From an uncultured Sphingomonas sp. (GTDB lineage: Bacteria > Pseudomonadota > Alphaproteobacteria > Sphingomonadales > Sphingomonadaceae), in NCBI RefSeq assembly GCF_913774285.1, contig NZ_CAJYHX010000026.1, positions 1 to 64,000 of the forward strand: DNA of 64,000 bases, given 5' to 3'. Below, piece after piece: positions 8,792-18,056 of the stretch. Below the pieces are notes generated by a model that did no database searches, was not told the origin of the DNA, and saw only the letters and a list, made by a program, of their open reading frames with translations. The position numbers and the translations under genes were made by a program. The first letter of the stretch is position 1. Each line of letters starts with the position of its first letter.

Positions 8792-9826
8792 TCAGCGATT
8801 GAGGCGGTGGAGCAGCTGCGCGCGCAACCGTCGCGCGGCCGTCATATCGATCGGCCCCAGCGGCCCGCGCGCCGCCTCCGGCAGGTGCTCCGCGGGCAGT
8901 TCGGGATCACCGAACACATAATAGTCGAACAGCGCCTTCCAGGCCTGTTTCTCGGGGGCCGGGCGGTCGCGCAAGCTGAGCAGCCCGTGGAGCAAGGTGA
9001 GCTGGGGCGTATCGAGCCAAGCCGGACTGGTGTTCCACCAATAATTTACCAGCACGTTGAACGGCGCCAGCGCCTCGACATGGTGCCACCACATGGCCGG
9101 ATAGAAGAGGAGGTCGCCGGCTTCCATCTCGGCCACCTGCGCCGTCGCCATCGCCGACCGGAAACCGGGGTGGCGATCGAAATCGGGCGCGGCAAAATCG
9201 ACCATGCTCACCACCTGCCCGCCCGGCGTCGGCTCGAGCGGGCCGGGATAGAGATTGGCGATCTGGTCGGGCGGAAACAGGGTGAAGCGGCGGCGACCCA
9301 CCGCACACACCGCCAGATTGTGCGACATGTCGTAGTGGCAGGTGGCCGTGGTGCGGTTGCCGATCCAGATGCTCGCCAGATGCTGGGCGAACATGGGGTG
9401 ATCCAGCACGAGATCGTTCTCGGCGCGGAAGCCCGGCAGATACTCGTCGAGATCGGTGGAGCCGACATAGACGCTAGGCGCGTCCGGATCCCCGATGGTG
9501 GTGCGCATCGCGTCGAGCAGCGGCGTCAGCGGCTCGCGGCGGCCGGTGAAGTTCAGCCCGGTGACGCTCTCGTCGTAGAAGAAGCGGCCCTGGATCTCCG
9601 GGGCGCCGCTGAACGTCACCACCGGGCGACCTGCGTCGAAGCGCTGCAGCAGGTCCATGGCCGCATCGGCAGAGACAAGGCCCGCGCGGACCAGCGGCCA
9701 GTCGGCGGCGATGCCCTTCAGGAGCACCGGCGCCTGATCGGCCATCAACTGGTCGAACGGGATCGCGTCGGGGGCGATGCCCTCGATCACCCGCACCGCG
9801 GGTGCCGTGCCCGCGAGGATGTTCAC
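8792..9826 (-). CDS. Cupin-like (JmjC-type) domain protein
   Basis: A 344-aa protein of the cupin_8 / JmjC-like family, 2-oxoglutarate and iron dependent oxygenase-like. The metal-binding HxD is seen in ATCHYDMSHNLAV and the distal histidine in YPAMWWHHVEAL; VGRRRFTLFPPDQ lies between, as in related hydroxylases. It overlaps the upstream sapC gene by 4 bp (ATGA), so translation is probably coupled. Genes of this family occur with SapC and large TonB-dependent receptors in sphingomonads and caulobacters, often with a tryptophan-halogenase-like gene that is absent here. The substrate is unknown; iron binding and hydroxylation are inferred from family motifs. Confidence 0.85.
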   Translation of the reverse strand: MNILAGTAPAVRVIEGIAPDAIPFDQLMADQAPVLLKGIAADWPLVRAGLVSADAAMDLLQRFDAGRPVVTFSGAPEIQGRFFYDESVTGLNFTGRREPLTPLLDAMRTTIGDPDAPSVYVGSTDLDEYLPGFRAENDLVLDHPMFAQHLASIWIGNRTTATCHYDMSHNLAVCAVGRRRFTLFPPDQIANLYPGPLEPTPGGQVVSMVDFAAPDFDRHPGFRSAMATAQVAEMEAGDLLFYPAMWWHHVEALAPFNVLVNYWWNTSPAWLDTPQLTLLHGLLSLRDRPAPEKQAWKALFDYYVFGDPELPAEHLPEAARGPLGPIDMTAARRLRAQLLHRLNR

Positions 9827-10542
9827 CGCGCCGCGCCGGCGTTCTTGCGCTCGATCAGCGCGCTGATGTTGCCGAGCGAAGCGGCGACCAGATAGGCGAG
9901 GCCCAGCACGTTGGCGCTGTGCAGCCGCTCGATCGCCTCCGGCGCCAGCGCCGCCAGCCGCTCCCGCGAGAGCATCTGGAACCCGTCGATCCGGTACCGC
10001 TGCTCGTCGTGGAGCGTCACCTCGATGACGTTGCGCTCGAGCAGATCGAATTCCTGGAACAGTGTATAAACCGGTGCGGCCGCACCGATGCCGCCATGAA
10101 TCCGCCCCAGCACGCGCGAGACATGCTCCAGATAGCGGCTCGCGCCGCCCTGGGGCAGGAACAGGAGCTCGCCCGCCTCGGTGCCGACACGGGGATCGTC
10201 GAGGTCGACATGCACGGTCGGCCCTTCCTCGGCATCGGCCCCGTCCGCGGGAATGCCGATCGAGAAGGGCCCGCGCTGCTGGAGTGCGGGCACGTAGCGG
10301 CTGGTCCAGCGCGCGCCGTCGAAGAACAAGTTTTCGTCAAGGTCGAAACCGGTAAGCGCCACCGCCTGCAGCCCCTCGCCTTCCGCCTCGCGGAACAGGA
10401 TCGGGAATTCGCGCTGCACCGCCTCGAACTCTGTGGGGAAGATCAGGATCTGATTGGCGGCATCGCCGAATTCCGCACCGTGGCGGAAGGCGACGCGCAG
10501 GTCCTGGTGAAGGACATTGTCCAGCGCGACCGGGTTCGTCAT
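9823..10542 (-). CDS. SapC family protein
   Basis: A 239-aa soluble protein resembling the SapC family, named for a Campylobacter S-layer export locus. Typical features are the opening with a His/Asp motif (LHQDLRVAF), NQILIFPTEFEAVQREFPILFR, and the C-terminal EFDLLERNVIEVTLHDEQRYRIDGFQMLSRERLAAL. It lies between a TonB-dependent receptor and a cupin-like gene on the same strand, 158 bp after the receptor with a hairpin between. The biochemical role is unknown. Its constant partnership with TonB receptors suggests a part in the handling of a transported polymer or ligand. Confidence 0.88.
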   Translation of the reverse strand: MTNPVALDNVLHQDLRVAFRHGAEFGDAANQILIFPTEFEAVQREFPILFREAEGEGLQAVALTGFDLDENLFFDGARWTSRYVPALQQRGPFSIGIPADGADAEEGPTVHVDLDDPRVGTEAGELLFLPQGGASRYLEHVSRVLGRIHGGIGAAAPVYTLFQEFDLLERNVIEVTLHDEQRYRIDGFQMLSRERLAALAPEAIERLHSANVLGLAYLVAASLGNISALIERKNAGAAR

Positions 10543-10644
10543 TCGAGTACATCCATCATTCCGGGCCTCGCGCCCGGTTCGGCAGGACCATGGCGCAAAG
10601 CCGCGGCCCCCTCAACCATCTGCCGCCTGCGCACATAAAGGAAA

Positions 10645-10669
10645 GGGCCGCTGCACGGGGCAGCGACCC
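10645..10669 (-). terminator. Hairpin terminator or attenuator between the TonB receptor and sapC
   Basis: On the minus strand GGGTCGCTGC and GCAGCGGCCC form a stem with a CCCGT loop and one internal mismatch. The T-rich stretch TTTCCTTTAT follows. It lies 32 bp past the stop of the receptor gene and before sapC, so it may lower expression of sapC and the cupin gene relative to the receptor. Confidence 0.75.
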
Positions 10670-10700
10670 TCCCTCTCCACTCGCGCGGATGCGCGGTAGC

Positions 10701-13700
10701 TCAGAACTTGAAGCGCACGCCTGCCAGGAAGCGGCGGTCGAGTTCTTGGGCGAACCACAGCTCGCTGATGTCGCGGGCATAGGTCCGCACGCTCGCCTTG
10801 GTCAGGTTGATGCCTTCCAGCGAGAGCGCGATCTGCGGCGTGATCTCGTAGCTCACGTTCATGTCGAGCTGACCGAAGGGCGCGGTGAACTCGGGGTTGC
10901 GCGAGCCCTGGCGGTTGATGCCCGACAGATACTTGTCGCGCCAGTTATAGGCGAGACGGGCCGAGATACCGTTCTTGTCGTAGATCAGCGTGGTGCTGAA
11001 CGTGTCGCTCAGGCCGAGCAGCGCGAACTGGTCCTGGCCCGGATCGGCACCCAGGTTGAAGCCCACGTCGCCGCGCACCAGCGTGTACGCCGCCGCCACA
11101 CCGAAGCCGGTGTTGCCGAGGAAGTACTGGCCGGCCAACTCGACGCCGTAGATCTCGGCATCCTTGTTGTTGATCGGCTGGGTCACCTGGAACTGGTACA
11201 GCGGATCGGCCGAGTTGCCACGGAGATCAAACTGGTTGTTGATCGCCTTGACGTAGTTGTCGTCGAGCGCGCGGGTCGAGGCGTTGTAGTTTGCCTGGAA
11301 CTCGGTGGTCGCCGCCGCGACCGAGCCGCGATTGGCGATCAGCGACGACATGACGAACAGGTTCACGTCGCTGATGTCCGCACCCAGCCCGTTGAGCGCT
11401 GCCTTCGCCTGGCCCGACCGGCTGCCTGCCGCGCCCGAGCTCGGATCGCGCAGGCCGAACAGCGCCGAGGTGAACTGGCCGTTGCCGACGAAGTTGTGCA
11501 CCCGCTTGTCGAAGAAGGCCACCGAGACGTAGCTGTCCGGCTTGAAATACCATTCGAACGACGCGTCGAAGTTATCCGAGATCAGCGGCGACAGGCGGGC
11601 GTTGCCGGTCGATGCGCTGGGGATACCGCCATTGTTGGTTGGGCGCGGCGGGCCGCCCACCGTGGTGGCGGTGAACAGGTTGTTGTAGTTCGGCCGCGCG
11701 ATCGTCTTGCTGTACGACACGCGGGCGAGCAGGTTGCGCTTCAATTCGACCTGGAAGTCGATCTGCGGCAGGATGTTGTCGTAGCTGCCGGTCTGGTCGA
11801 GCGGGCTGGCGTTGTTGCCGACCACCACCGTGAAGTCGTTGTCCGAAACCCAGTCGATCGCGGTCGGGATCGACACGAGCGAGATCGAACGCGACTTGGT
11901 GTGCTCGTAGCGGACGCCAGCGACCAGGCGTGCCGGCGCACTGCCCACTTCGCCCTTCCAGGTCAGCTGGCCATAGGCCGCCCAGATGTCTTCCTTGACC
12001 CGGTTGTTGTTGTTGCCGGTGATGCCGACCGCGTTGCCGCGACCCGCATAATAGGACGACAGGATCGGGTAGAGCTTCGCGGCGTCGCCACGGAAGGCGA
12101 TCTTCGAGTCCGGATCCGAGCCCGGATCATACTTGTCGAACTTGCACTCGAGGCAGAACGACTTGACGAGGCCCGGCGCCAGCCGCTGGACGTCGCCCGG
12201 ATTGGCGATACCCCAGTCGCCCAGCGTCTGCTGGGTGCTGACGAAGGTCTGGCGCATGTCCGTCTTGCGGTAGTTGGCGCCGAACTCGAACTTGCTGTCG
12301 CCGCCGAGGTCCCAGCCGAAATCGGCACGGACTTCGCGAACCAGCTGCTCCTGGGTCGACTTGTTGGTACGGCCGATCTGGCTGCCGAACGAGGTCAGGT
12401 CGAGCGGGACCGAGCCGAGCGTGATGTCCTGCTTCGGAATGCCGGCACCGCTATAGTCGACCGAGTGCGCGGCGACGACGTTGGCGCCCATGCCGACCAG
12501 CGTCGAGCTGACGCCGTTCGGATTGTCCGGCAGGCTCGACGACTTGGAGATGTGGCCGTCGAGGCGCAGCGAGAGGTTGCTCGCCATCTGCCATTCGGCG
12601 TTGAGGCCGAAATCGGTGAGCTTGTTCTTCTGGGCGCGCGACTGCGCTTCGAAACCCTCGTCCTTGAAGCCGTTGATCGTCTCGTGGAGATAATTCGCGG
12701 TGGCTACCGTCGTGTTGCCGTCGAAATGCACTTCGTCGAACGGACGGCTGAACCAGTTGGACAGATCCGAACGGGTCTCGCGCTGGCGGTTCTGCGCGTA
12801 GAGCGCATCGGCGGTCAGCGTGAGGGCGTCGGTCGGCTTGAACTGCACCACGGCCTGGCCGTTGATGCGCTCGCGGCTGCCTTCGGCATAGTGGTAGCGG
12901 CTGTCATTGGGGATCGCGACCAGCTGGTTGGGATTGCTGGGCACGCCCTTGACGATCGTGCAGGTCGAGCTGAGCGTCGTCTGGCCGGCCGGGCACACCG
13001 TGTTGTTGCGGGTGAAGCCGCCGGTCACGAAGCTGCTGTACGGAACGATGTTCCAGTCGTTCGACGTCGCCGCGATCGAGGTGAAGTTACGCTTCTGGTA
13101 GCTGCCGAACAGCTCGACGCCGAAGCGCTGGTCCGCATCGCTCCAGCCGACCACGCCGGAGAATTCCGGGGTGACCTTCGCGCCGCAGTCCAGGCAGCCG
13201 TCGACGCTGGTGTCGTACACGGCCTTGGCGCCGACGCTGCCGTTGAAGCCCGGCTTGCTGCCGCTGTCGAGCGGACGGCGGGTGACGACGTTGATCGTCG
13301 CGCCGATGCCGCCCGACGGCACCGCAGCGCGGCCGGTCTTGTACACTTCGAGCGTGCGGACGCCTTCGGTCGCGAGGTTCGAGAAGTCGAACGAGCGGGT
13401 GGTGCCCTGCGCGCCGTCGGCATTTTGGTCGCCGCCCACCACCGAGATCGCCGCCGAGGCGAGCTGGCGGCCGTTCAGCGTCACGAGGTTGTACTGCGGG
13501 CCGAAGCCGCGCACCGTGACCTGCGAACCTTCACCGTTGGTGCGGTTGATCGACACGCCCGGAATGCGCTGGAGCGATTCCGCCAGGTTGGTATCCGGGA
13601 ACTTGCCGATGTCTTCCGCCGAGATCGCGTCGACGATACCCGGTGCTTCGCGCTTGATCGCGATCGACCGTTCCAGCGAGGCGCGAATACCGGTGACGAC

Positions 13701-13853
13701 GATTTCTTCGCCCTGCCCGCCCTCTTGCTGCGGCGCTGCCGTGGCAACGCTGTCGGTCTGTGCTTGTGCAATCGTTGGCAAGACCATGCAGGCAGCCACT
13801 GCCATCATGGAAGCCGAGCGCGACCATATAGTCGAACGCGATACGCTCTTCAT
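10701..13853 (-). CDS. TonB-dependent outer-membrane receptor
   Basis: A 1050-aa outer-membrane transporter. The start MKSVSRSTIW follows GAGGAGGGGAC, a strong ribosome site, and gives a signal peptide ending in AQA. After it come a TonB-box-like EEIVVTGIRAS, a plug domain (LAESLQRIPGVSINR, VTVRGFGPQYNLVTLNGRQL), and a long beta-barrel that ends in the terminal Phe typical of outer-membrane proteins (AGVRFKF). The length and the GIRASLERSI motif fit the sphingomonad/caulobacter/xanthomonad class of oversized receptors, often used for plant-derived glycans. It leads a gene group with sapC and a cupin-like gene. Ligand unknown. The full open frame on the opposite strand is a codon-bias shadow. 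Confidence 0.95.
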   Translation of the reverse strand: MKSVSRSTIWSRSASMMAVAACMVLPTIAQAQTDSVATAAPQQEGGQGEEIVVTGIRASLERSIAIKREAPGIVDAISAEDIGKFPDTNLAESLQRIPGVSINRTNGEGSQVTVRGFGPQYNLVTLNGRQLASAAISVVGGDQNADGAQGTTRSFDFSNLATEGVRTLEVYKTGRAAVPSGGIGATINVVTRRPLDSGSKPGFNGSVGAKAVYDTSVDGCLDCGAKVTPEFSGVVGWSDADQRFGVELFGSYQKRNFTSIAATSNDWNIVPYSSFVTGGFTRNNTVCPAGQTTLSSTCTIVKGVPSNPNQLVAIPNDSRYHYAEGSRERINGQAVVQFKPTDALTLTADALYAQNRQRETRSDLSNWFSRPFDEVHFDGNTTVATANYLHETINGFKDEGFEAQSRAQKNKLTDFGLNAEWQMASNLSLRLDGHISKSSSLPDNPNGVSSTLVGMGANVVAAHSVDYSGAGIPKQDITLGSVPLDLTSFGSQIGRTNKSTQEQLVREVRADFGWDLGGDSKFEFGANYRKTDMRQTFVSTQQTLGDWGIANPGDVQRLAPGLVKSFCLECKFDKYDPGSDPDSKIAFRGDAAKLYPILSSYYAGRGNAVGITGNNNNRVKEDIWAAYGQLTWKGEVGSAPARLVAGVRYEHTKSRSISLVSIPTAIDWVSDNDFTVVVGNNASPLDQTGSYDNILPQIDFQVELKRNLLARVSYSKTIARPNYNNLFTATTVGGPPRPTNNGGIPSASTGNARLSPLISDNFDASFEWYFKPDSYVSVAFFDKRVHNFVGNGQFTSALFGLRDPSSGAAGSRSGQAKAALNGLGADISDVNLFVMSSLIANRGSVAAATTEFQANYNASTRALDDNYVKAINNQFDLRGNSADPLYQFQVTQPINNKDAEIYGVELAGQYFLGNTGFGVAAAYTLVRGDVGFNLGADPGQDQFALLGLSDTFSTTLIYDKNGISARLAYNWRDKYLSGINRQGSRNPEFTAPFGQLDMNVSYEITPQIALSLEGINLTKASVRTYARDISELWFAQELDRRFLAGVRFKF

Positions 13854-13946
13854 GTCCCCTCCTCTGCCGACTTTGATCGTCGGAAACCGTTTTTGTTGCG
13901 AACGCCCCGATGCTTTCGCGACGGCGATATCGCTACCATCGGTCAC

Positions 13947-13961
13947 AACATTGTCAATGTT
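13947..13961. promoter_or_regulatory. Palindrome upstream of the TonB receptor gene
   Basis: AACATTGTCAATGTT is a perfect inverted repeat with 7-bp arms and a single central base, 93 bp upstream of the receptor start. Its position fits an operator or activator site. The rest of the 273-bp gap between 13854 and 14127 is less GC-rich than its surroundings and holds no gene that was recognised. Confidence 0.4.
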
Positions 13962-14127
13962 GGAAACACGAAGCTGTCCGACAGGTTTGATTTTGTCCGC
14001 CGGTGTGTTTTAGAGGTTACAGCCTGTAATTCGCTTTCATTAGTGCAACATCCTTCCAAACGCTATTGCAGCGCAGCAAGCTGTTGGACTGAAACGGGTT
14101 ACATCGCCCCTATCGAGAAGGGCGCGT

Positions 14128-14970
14128 CTATTCCGCGCGCGCTAACAGGCGCCGTGCCTGTTCGAGATGCGGGCGGTCGATCATGCGTCCGTTCAGCCGC
14201 AGTGCCCCCGCCGCCGGATGGGCGCGAAACGCCTGTACGATATCCTCGGCAGCGGCGATTTCGGCCGCGCTGGGCGTGAAGCCGCCGTTGATCGCCTCGA
14301 TCTGCGCCGGGTGAATCGCCAGCATGCCGGTGAACCCGTCGCGCCGGCCGCGCGCGACATAGGCCGAAAGCCCTTCGATGTCGGCAATGTCGGGATAAAC
14401 CGTCTCGATCGCCGCGACACCCGCGGCATGGGCCGCGAACAGTGCCAGCGAGCGGACCATTGCGAAGGGCGCGGTGTAGCCGCCGTCTTCTTCGCGCGCG
14501 CTGGCTGCGCCGATCGCGGCCGGCAGGTCCTCCGCCCCCCAGGTGAGCCCGGCAAGATGGGGAGCGACCTCGCCATAGCTGCCGAGGTGGAACAGTGCGG
14601 CCGGCGTCTCGGTGGCGATCGGGAGGATCGGGGGGCACGCCGCGCCTGCCTGGGCGACCAGCGCCACAAGGCTGCGGATCGCAGCGGCACCGTCGGCCTT
14701 GGGGAGCACGAGCCCCGCCGGACGGCACGTCGCGATGGCCGCCAGGTCCTCCGCAAGCGCCGGGGTGCCTAGCGGATTGACGCGGACGAAACACGCCGTT
14801 TCGGAGGTTTCTGCGAGCCATTCGGCGATGGCATCGCGGGCGAAGCCCTTGCGCTCGGCGAGCACCGAATCCTCGAGATCGAGGATCAGCGCATCGGCGC
14901 CGCTCGCCGCCGCCTTGGCAAAGCGCTCCGGCCGATCGCCCGGCACGAACAACAGCGACCTAAGACGCAT
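14128..14970 (-). CDS. HpcH/HpaI aldolase / citrate lyase beta-subunit family protein
   Basis: A 280-aa TIM-barrel enzyme of the CitE-like branch. Members cleave or form C-C bonds of CoA esters such as malyl-CoA or citryl-CoA. Visible signs are RSLLFVPGDRPERFAKA at the N-terminus, ADALILDLEDSV (acidic metal site), VLPKAD, PILPIATETPAAL (metal-binding Glu), WGAEDL, and FTGMLAIHPAQIEAIN. The start MRLRSLLFVPGD was preferred because GAGAGG lies before it. The other citrate-lyase subunits are absent, so a stand-alone role as in malyl-CoA or citramalyl-CoA lyases is more likely. The exact substrate cannot be read. Confidence 0.87.
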   Translation of the reverse strand: MRLRSLLFVPGDRPERFAKAAASGADALILDLEDSVLAERKGFARDAIAEWLAETSETACFVRVNPLGTPALAEDLAAIATCRPAGLVLPKADGAAAIRSLVALVAQAGAACPPILPIATETPAALFHLGSYGEVAPHLAGLTWGAEDLPAAIGAASAREEDGGYTAPFAMVRSLALFAAHAAGVAAIETVYPDIADIEGLSAYVARGRRDGFTGMLAIHPAQIEAINGGFTPSAAEIAAAEDIVQAFRAHPAAGALRLNGRMIDRPHLEQARRLLARAE

Positions 14971-15045
14971 GGCACCCCTCTCCCGTTTTGAGAGGGATGC
15001 CATGGCATCATCGGGGCCGGGCTGGCAACTGCCCGACCGTTCGCT

Positions 15046-15825
15046 TCACTCGCCGCTGCCGGGCTCGGCGATCTTGCGGTGCTGCTCGGCGGTGACCGAC
15101 TGCGGCAGCACGCCGGCGCCGGCGACCTGCAGCTTGTTGGACAGGCCGGAGACGATGTTGTCGGTGCCCTTCATCAGCGCCGTCCAGCCGTCCTTGGCGA
15201 CATCGGCGGGATCAGATTTGCTCTCGCTCTGGCCGACCTTGGTGTCCATCATACCGGCGCGTTCGAAGAACTCGGTCTCGACCGGGCCAGGGAGCAAGGT
15301 GGTGATGGTGATGCCCTTCACGTCCTTCAGTTCGTTGCGGATCGCCGCCGCAAAATTGTCCACGAACGCCTTGGAGCCGTTATAGACCGCCTGGAAGCTG
15401 CCCGGTATCCAGCCGGCGATCGAGCCGGTGATCAACACCTTGCCCTCGCCCGCATCGCGCATCTGCCGCAGCACCTTCTGGAGCAGATAGACGGTGCCGG
15501 TGATGTTGGTGTCGATCACGTGTCGCCACTCGGAGACTTCCTGGTCGAGGAAGCCACCGCCGAGACCATGACCGGCATTGGCGCAGAGCAGGTCGATCCG
15601 CCGGCCACCCGCGGCCGTCAGCAGCCGGTCGACGCCCTCGATGGTCGACAGGTCGGTCTCCACCGACTGCACCTCGACGCCCTCGCCCTTCAGCGCGGCC
15701 GCGGCATCGACCAGCGGGGTGTCCGCCACGACCAGCAGGTCATAGCCGTCGCGTGCCGCGAGCCGCGCCAGTTCCAGGCCGATGCCGCTCGAGGCACCGG
15801 TCACGATCGCAAATTTGTCTGCCAT
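15046..15825 (-). CDS. SDR family oxidoreductase
   Basis: A 259-aa classical short-chain dehydrogenase. The NAD(P)-binding motif is VTGASSGIGLELA (about 8-20). LCANAGHG is the NAG motif, Ser135 lies in LITGSIAGW, and the catalytic Tyr148 and Lys152 lie in VYNGSKAF. Asp36 region residues do not decide clearly between NAD and NADP. It is 13 bp downstream of the zinc alcohol dehydrogenase gene and appears to be the last gene of a four-gene operon (small acidic protein, SRPBCC, ADH, SDR). The substrate is unknown. Confidence 0.9.
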   Translation of the reverse strand: MADKFAIVTGASSGIGLELARLAARDGYDLLVVADTPLVDAAAALKGEGVEVQSVETDLSTIEGVDRLLTAAGGRRIDLLCANAGHGLGGGFLDQEVSEWRHVIDTNITGTVYLLQKVLRQMRDAGEGKVLITGSIAGWIPGSFQAVYNGSKAFVDNFAAAIRNELKDVKGITITTLLPGPVETEFFERAGMMDTKVGQSESKSDPADVAKDGWTALMKGTDNIVSGLSNKLQVAGAGVLPQSVTAEQHRKIAEPGSGE

Positions 15826-15838
15826 TTTCCGCGCCTCC

Positions 15839-17029
15839 TTATTCGGCTGCCAGCGCCATGCCGGGCTTCAGCACGACCTTGGTCACTTCGTTCTGGTTGT
15901 CGTGGAACATCTTGTAGCCCTGCGGCGCCTGCTCCAGCGGCAGGGTGTGGCTGATCAGGAAGGTCGTATCGATCTTGTCTTCCAGGATCGCATTGAGCAG
16001 CCCGGGCATGTAATGCTGGACATGAGTCTGGCCGGTCTTGAGCGTAAGCCCCTTCTCCATCAGCGCGCCGAGCGGGAACTTGTCGACGAAGCCGCCATAG
16101 ACAGCGGGCATTGAGACGCGCCCGCCCTTGCGGCAGGCGAGGATCGCCTGGCGGATCGAGTGGATGCGATCGGTGCCGAGGAAGGTCGACTTCTTGATCT
16201 GGTCGAGCACATTGTCGACGAAGAAGCCGTGCGCCTCCAGGCCGACGCTGTCGATCACCGCATCCGGGCCGATGCCGCCGGTCATCTCGAACAGCGCGGC
16301 CGCGGTGTCGGTTTCCTCGAAGTTGATCGTCTCGGCGCCGAAGCGGCGGGCGAGTTCGAGGCGGCGCGGGAAATGGTCGATCGCGATGACGCGTTCGGCG
16401 CCCATCAGGAAGGCCGATTGCACTGCGAAGAGGCCGACCGGGCCGCAGCCCCACACCGCAACCGTGTCGCCGGGCTCGATCTCGGCATTTTCCGCCGCCA
16501 TCCAGCCGGTCGGCAGGATGTCGGACAGGAACAGCACCTTGTCGTCCTCGATGCCGTCGGGGATCACGATCGGGCCGACATCGCTGAACGGCACGCGGAC
16601 ATATTCCGCCTGCCCGCCGGCATAGCCGCCGGTGAGGTGGCTATAGCCGAACAGCGAGCCCATCGGCTGGCCGTACATTTCCTGGCCAAGATCCTGGTTG
16701 TCCGCGGGCAGCCCGTTCTCGCAGCCCGAATATTGGTGCTTGCCGCAGTGATAGCAGGAACCGCAGGCAATGGTGAACGGCACCACCACCCGCTGGCCCT
16801 TCTTGAGCGTCGAGCCCGCGCCGACCTCGACCACCTCGCCCATGAACTCGTGGCCGAGGATGTCGCCGGCCATCATCGTCGGGATGAAGCCGTCATACAG
16901 GTGAAGGTCGGAGCCGCAGATCGCGGTCGAGGTGATCTTGATGATCGCATCGCGGGGGTTGAGGATCTCGGGGTCGGGCACCGAGTCCACGCGGACGTCG
17001 TGCTTGCCGTGCCAAGTGAGTGCGCGCAT
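15839..17029 (-). CDS. Zinc-dependent alcohol dehydrogenase (formaldehyde-dehydrogenase-like)
   Basis: A 396-aa cytosolic MDR-family dehydrogenase. Catalytic zinc ligands are in [10 protein letters not shown] and [10 protein letters not shown], structural-zinc cysteines in [18 protein letters not shown], and the NAD site is [11 protein letters not shown]. The closest recognisable group is the glutathione-independent formaldehyde dehydrogenase-like subgroup, which acts on varied alcohols and aldehydes. Its start overlaps the stop of the SRPBCC gene as TGATG, so translation is coupled. An SDR gene follows closely. The grouping suggests detoxification of aldehydes under stress, but no substrate can be assigned. 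Confidence 0.93.
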   Translation of the reverse strand: MRALTWHGKHDVRVDSVPDPEILNPRDAIIKITSTAICGSDLHLYDGFIPTMMAGDILGHEFMGEVVEVGAGSTLKKGQRVVVPFTIACGSCYHCGKHQYSGCENGLPADNQDLGQEMYGQPMGSLFGYSHLTGGYAGGQAEYVRVPFSDVGPIVIPDGIEDDKVLFLSDILPTGWMAAENAEIEPGDTVAVWGCGPVGLFAVQSAFLMGAERVIAIDHFPRRLELARRFGAETINFEETDTAAALFEMTGGIGPDAVIDSVGLEAHGFFVDNVLDQIKKSTFLGTDRIHSIRQAILACRKGGRVSMPAVYGGFVDKFPLGALMEKGLTLKTGQTHVQHYMPGLLNAILEDKIDTTFLISHTLPLEQAPQGYKMFHDNQNEVTKVVLKPGMALAAE

Positions 17030-17622
17030 CAGTTCCGCTCCTCCTCGAGCTGTTGCTTGGTGCGGGACGAGGTTGCGATCTCGCCGGTTTCCATGAGTTG
17101 CTTGAAGCGGCGCAGGTCGCGCTGCGCCTGCATCTTCGGCTCGCGCTGGAAGATGCGGGAGAGGACGCGGCCCAGGGTGCCGAAGGGCTGGTCGTAGTTG
17201 ATCGTCGCGACGACCACGGTGCCGCGGGCGCCGGCATCGCGGAACTCGATCCGGCCGCTATTCGGGATGTCTGCGCCCTCCTCGGAAGCCCAGGCGATCA
17301 GTTCGCCCTCGCGGTCCTCGGTGATGCGCGAATCCCATTCGACGGTGCCGCCGCCGGGAGATTTCACCACCCAGTGGCTACGCTCGCTGTCGAGCACGTC
17401 GATCCGCACGACATTGTCGAGGATCGGCGGCAAATTGCTGAAGTCGCGCCAGAAGGCGTAAAGTTCGGCGCGGGGGCGGTTGATCGTCACCGCACGCGCG
17501 ACGAGCTTGTCGCCGCGCTGGACGATCAGGCCATCCGTGGCCTCGTCGATCGCCTGGCGTTCGTTGTTGGCAGTACTCAGCGGCGCGTCGTCGTGCGACG
17601 CGCGGTTCATCGTGTCGGCCAT
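17029..17622 (-). CDS. SRPBCC (START-like) family protein
   Basis: A 197-aa protein with one START/Bet v 1-like ligand-binding domain, also annotated as polyketide cyclase-like. Typical signs are [27 protein letters not shown] at the domain start, [29 protein letters not shown] in the middle, and [34 protein letters not shown] at the end. The start [11 protein letters not shown] was chosen because the domain begins shortly after it and the upstream frame reads through another small gene. Its stop is shared with the ADH start. Proteins of this type often bind small hydrophobic ligands or modify membranes; the ligand is unknown. Confidence 0.88.
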   Translation of the reverse strand: MADTMNRASHDDAPLSTANNERQAIDEATDGLIVQRGDKLVARAVTINRPRAELYAFWRDFSNLPPILDNVVRIDVLDSERSHWVVKSPGGGTVEWDSRITEDREGELIAWASEEGADIPNSGRIEFRDAGARGTVVVATINYDQPFGTLGRVLSRIFQREPKMQAQRDLRRFKQLMETGEIATSSRTKQQLEEERN

Positions 17623-17641
17623 AATGCCTCCGTTGGCGGGG

Positions 17642-17791
17642 TCAGCCCTGCGGCGAACCGGGCAGCTTCGGGGGAAGATCGTCGTCGCCCTCGGCCGGTG
17701 CCGGGGTCGATGTGGCGGCGGGGTTGGTCTCGGTCGAACCGGGGTCGCGCTGTTCGTCACGCACCTCGGGATCGTTCGGCGGGGTGGCCAT
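17642..17791 (-). CDS. Small acidic, proline-rich hypothetical protein
   Basis: A 49-aa reading frame (MATPPNDPEVRDEQRDPGS at the start, DDDLPPKLPGSPQG at the end). It is rich in Pro, Asp, Glu and Thr and probably disordered. It lies 19 bp upstream of the SRPBCC gene on the same strand. Upstream, AGGAGACTGGATC gives a ribosome site at usable spacing. It is likely the first gene of the SRPBCC-ADH-SDR operon. No family was recognised. Confidence 0.55.
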   Translation of the reverse strand: MATPPNDPEVRDEQRDPGSTETNPAATSTPAPAEGDDDLPPKLPGSPQG

Positions 17792-17908
17792 GATCCAGTC
17801 TCCTGCACTTGGGGGAGGTGCAGAAGGTAACCACCGGGGCGGGCACGGGTTGCAAATTTTGTTGACGGTAACGTGGGTTAGGCACGGTTCGGCAGATACC
17901 GACCGCAA

Positions 17909-18027
17909 CTCCCCTCTCGCTTGCGGGAGGGGCTGGGGGAGGGTGTGTGAGGGTAGCGGGCTATGCCGGTGCAGAAAGAACCAACACGTCGCACCCTCCC
18001 CTAACCCCTCCCGCAAGCGGGAGGGGA
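17909..18027. repeat. Second inverted pair of GC-rich intergenic palindromes
   Basis: Two copies (17909-17945 and 17992-18027) of the same element as at 32-127, again in inverted orientation with a spacer of 46 bp. The core is CGCTTGCGGGAGGGG followed by CTGGGGGAGGG. It occupies most of the gap 17792-18056, between the Gfo/Idh/MocA gene and the small-protein operon, both on the minus strand. Confidence 0.8.
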
Positions 18028-18056
18028 ATTAGAAGAAGCGGGAGGAAGTAATGGCT

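Noticed and set aside
10030..10065. A frame-shifted or second copy of a cupin gene in the sapC region
   Set aside because: The alternative frames show no cupin motif; the sapC frame is complete.
10590..14279. A 1229-codon open frame on the plus strand opposite the TonB receptor gene
   Set aside because: It is antisense to a clear receptor gene. Its translation is rich in Arg, Val, Ala and Asp without any domain, which is the typical shadow of a GC-rich gene.
17860..17900. GGAAC/GTT-like promoter before the small-protein/SRPBCC/ADH operon
   Set aside because: The nearest pair (GAAC and GTTA on the minus strand) is separated by only 14 bases and lacks the first G, so it does not fit the consensus.
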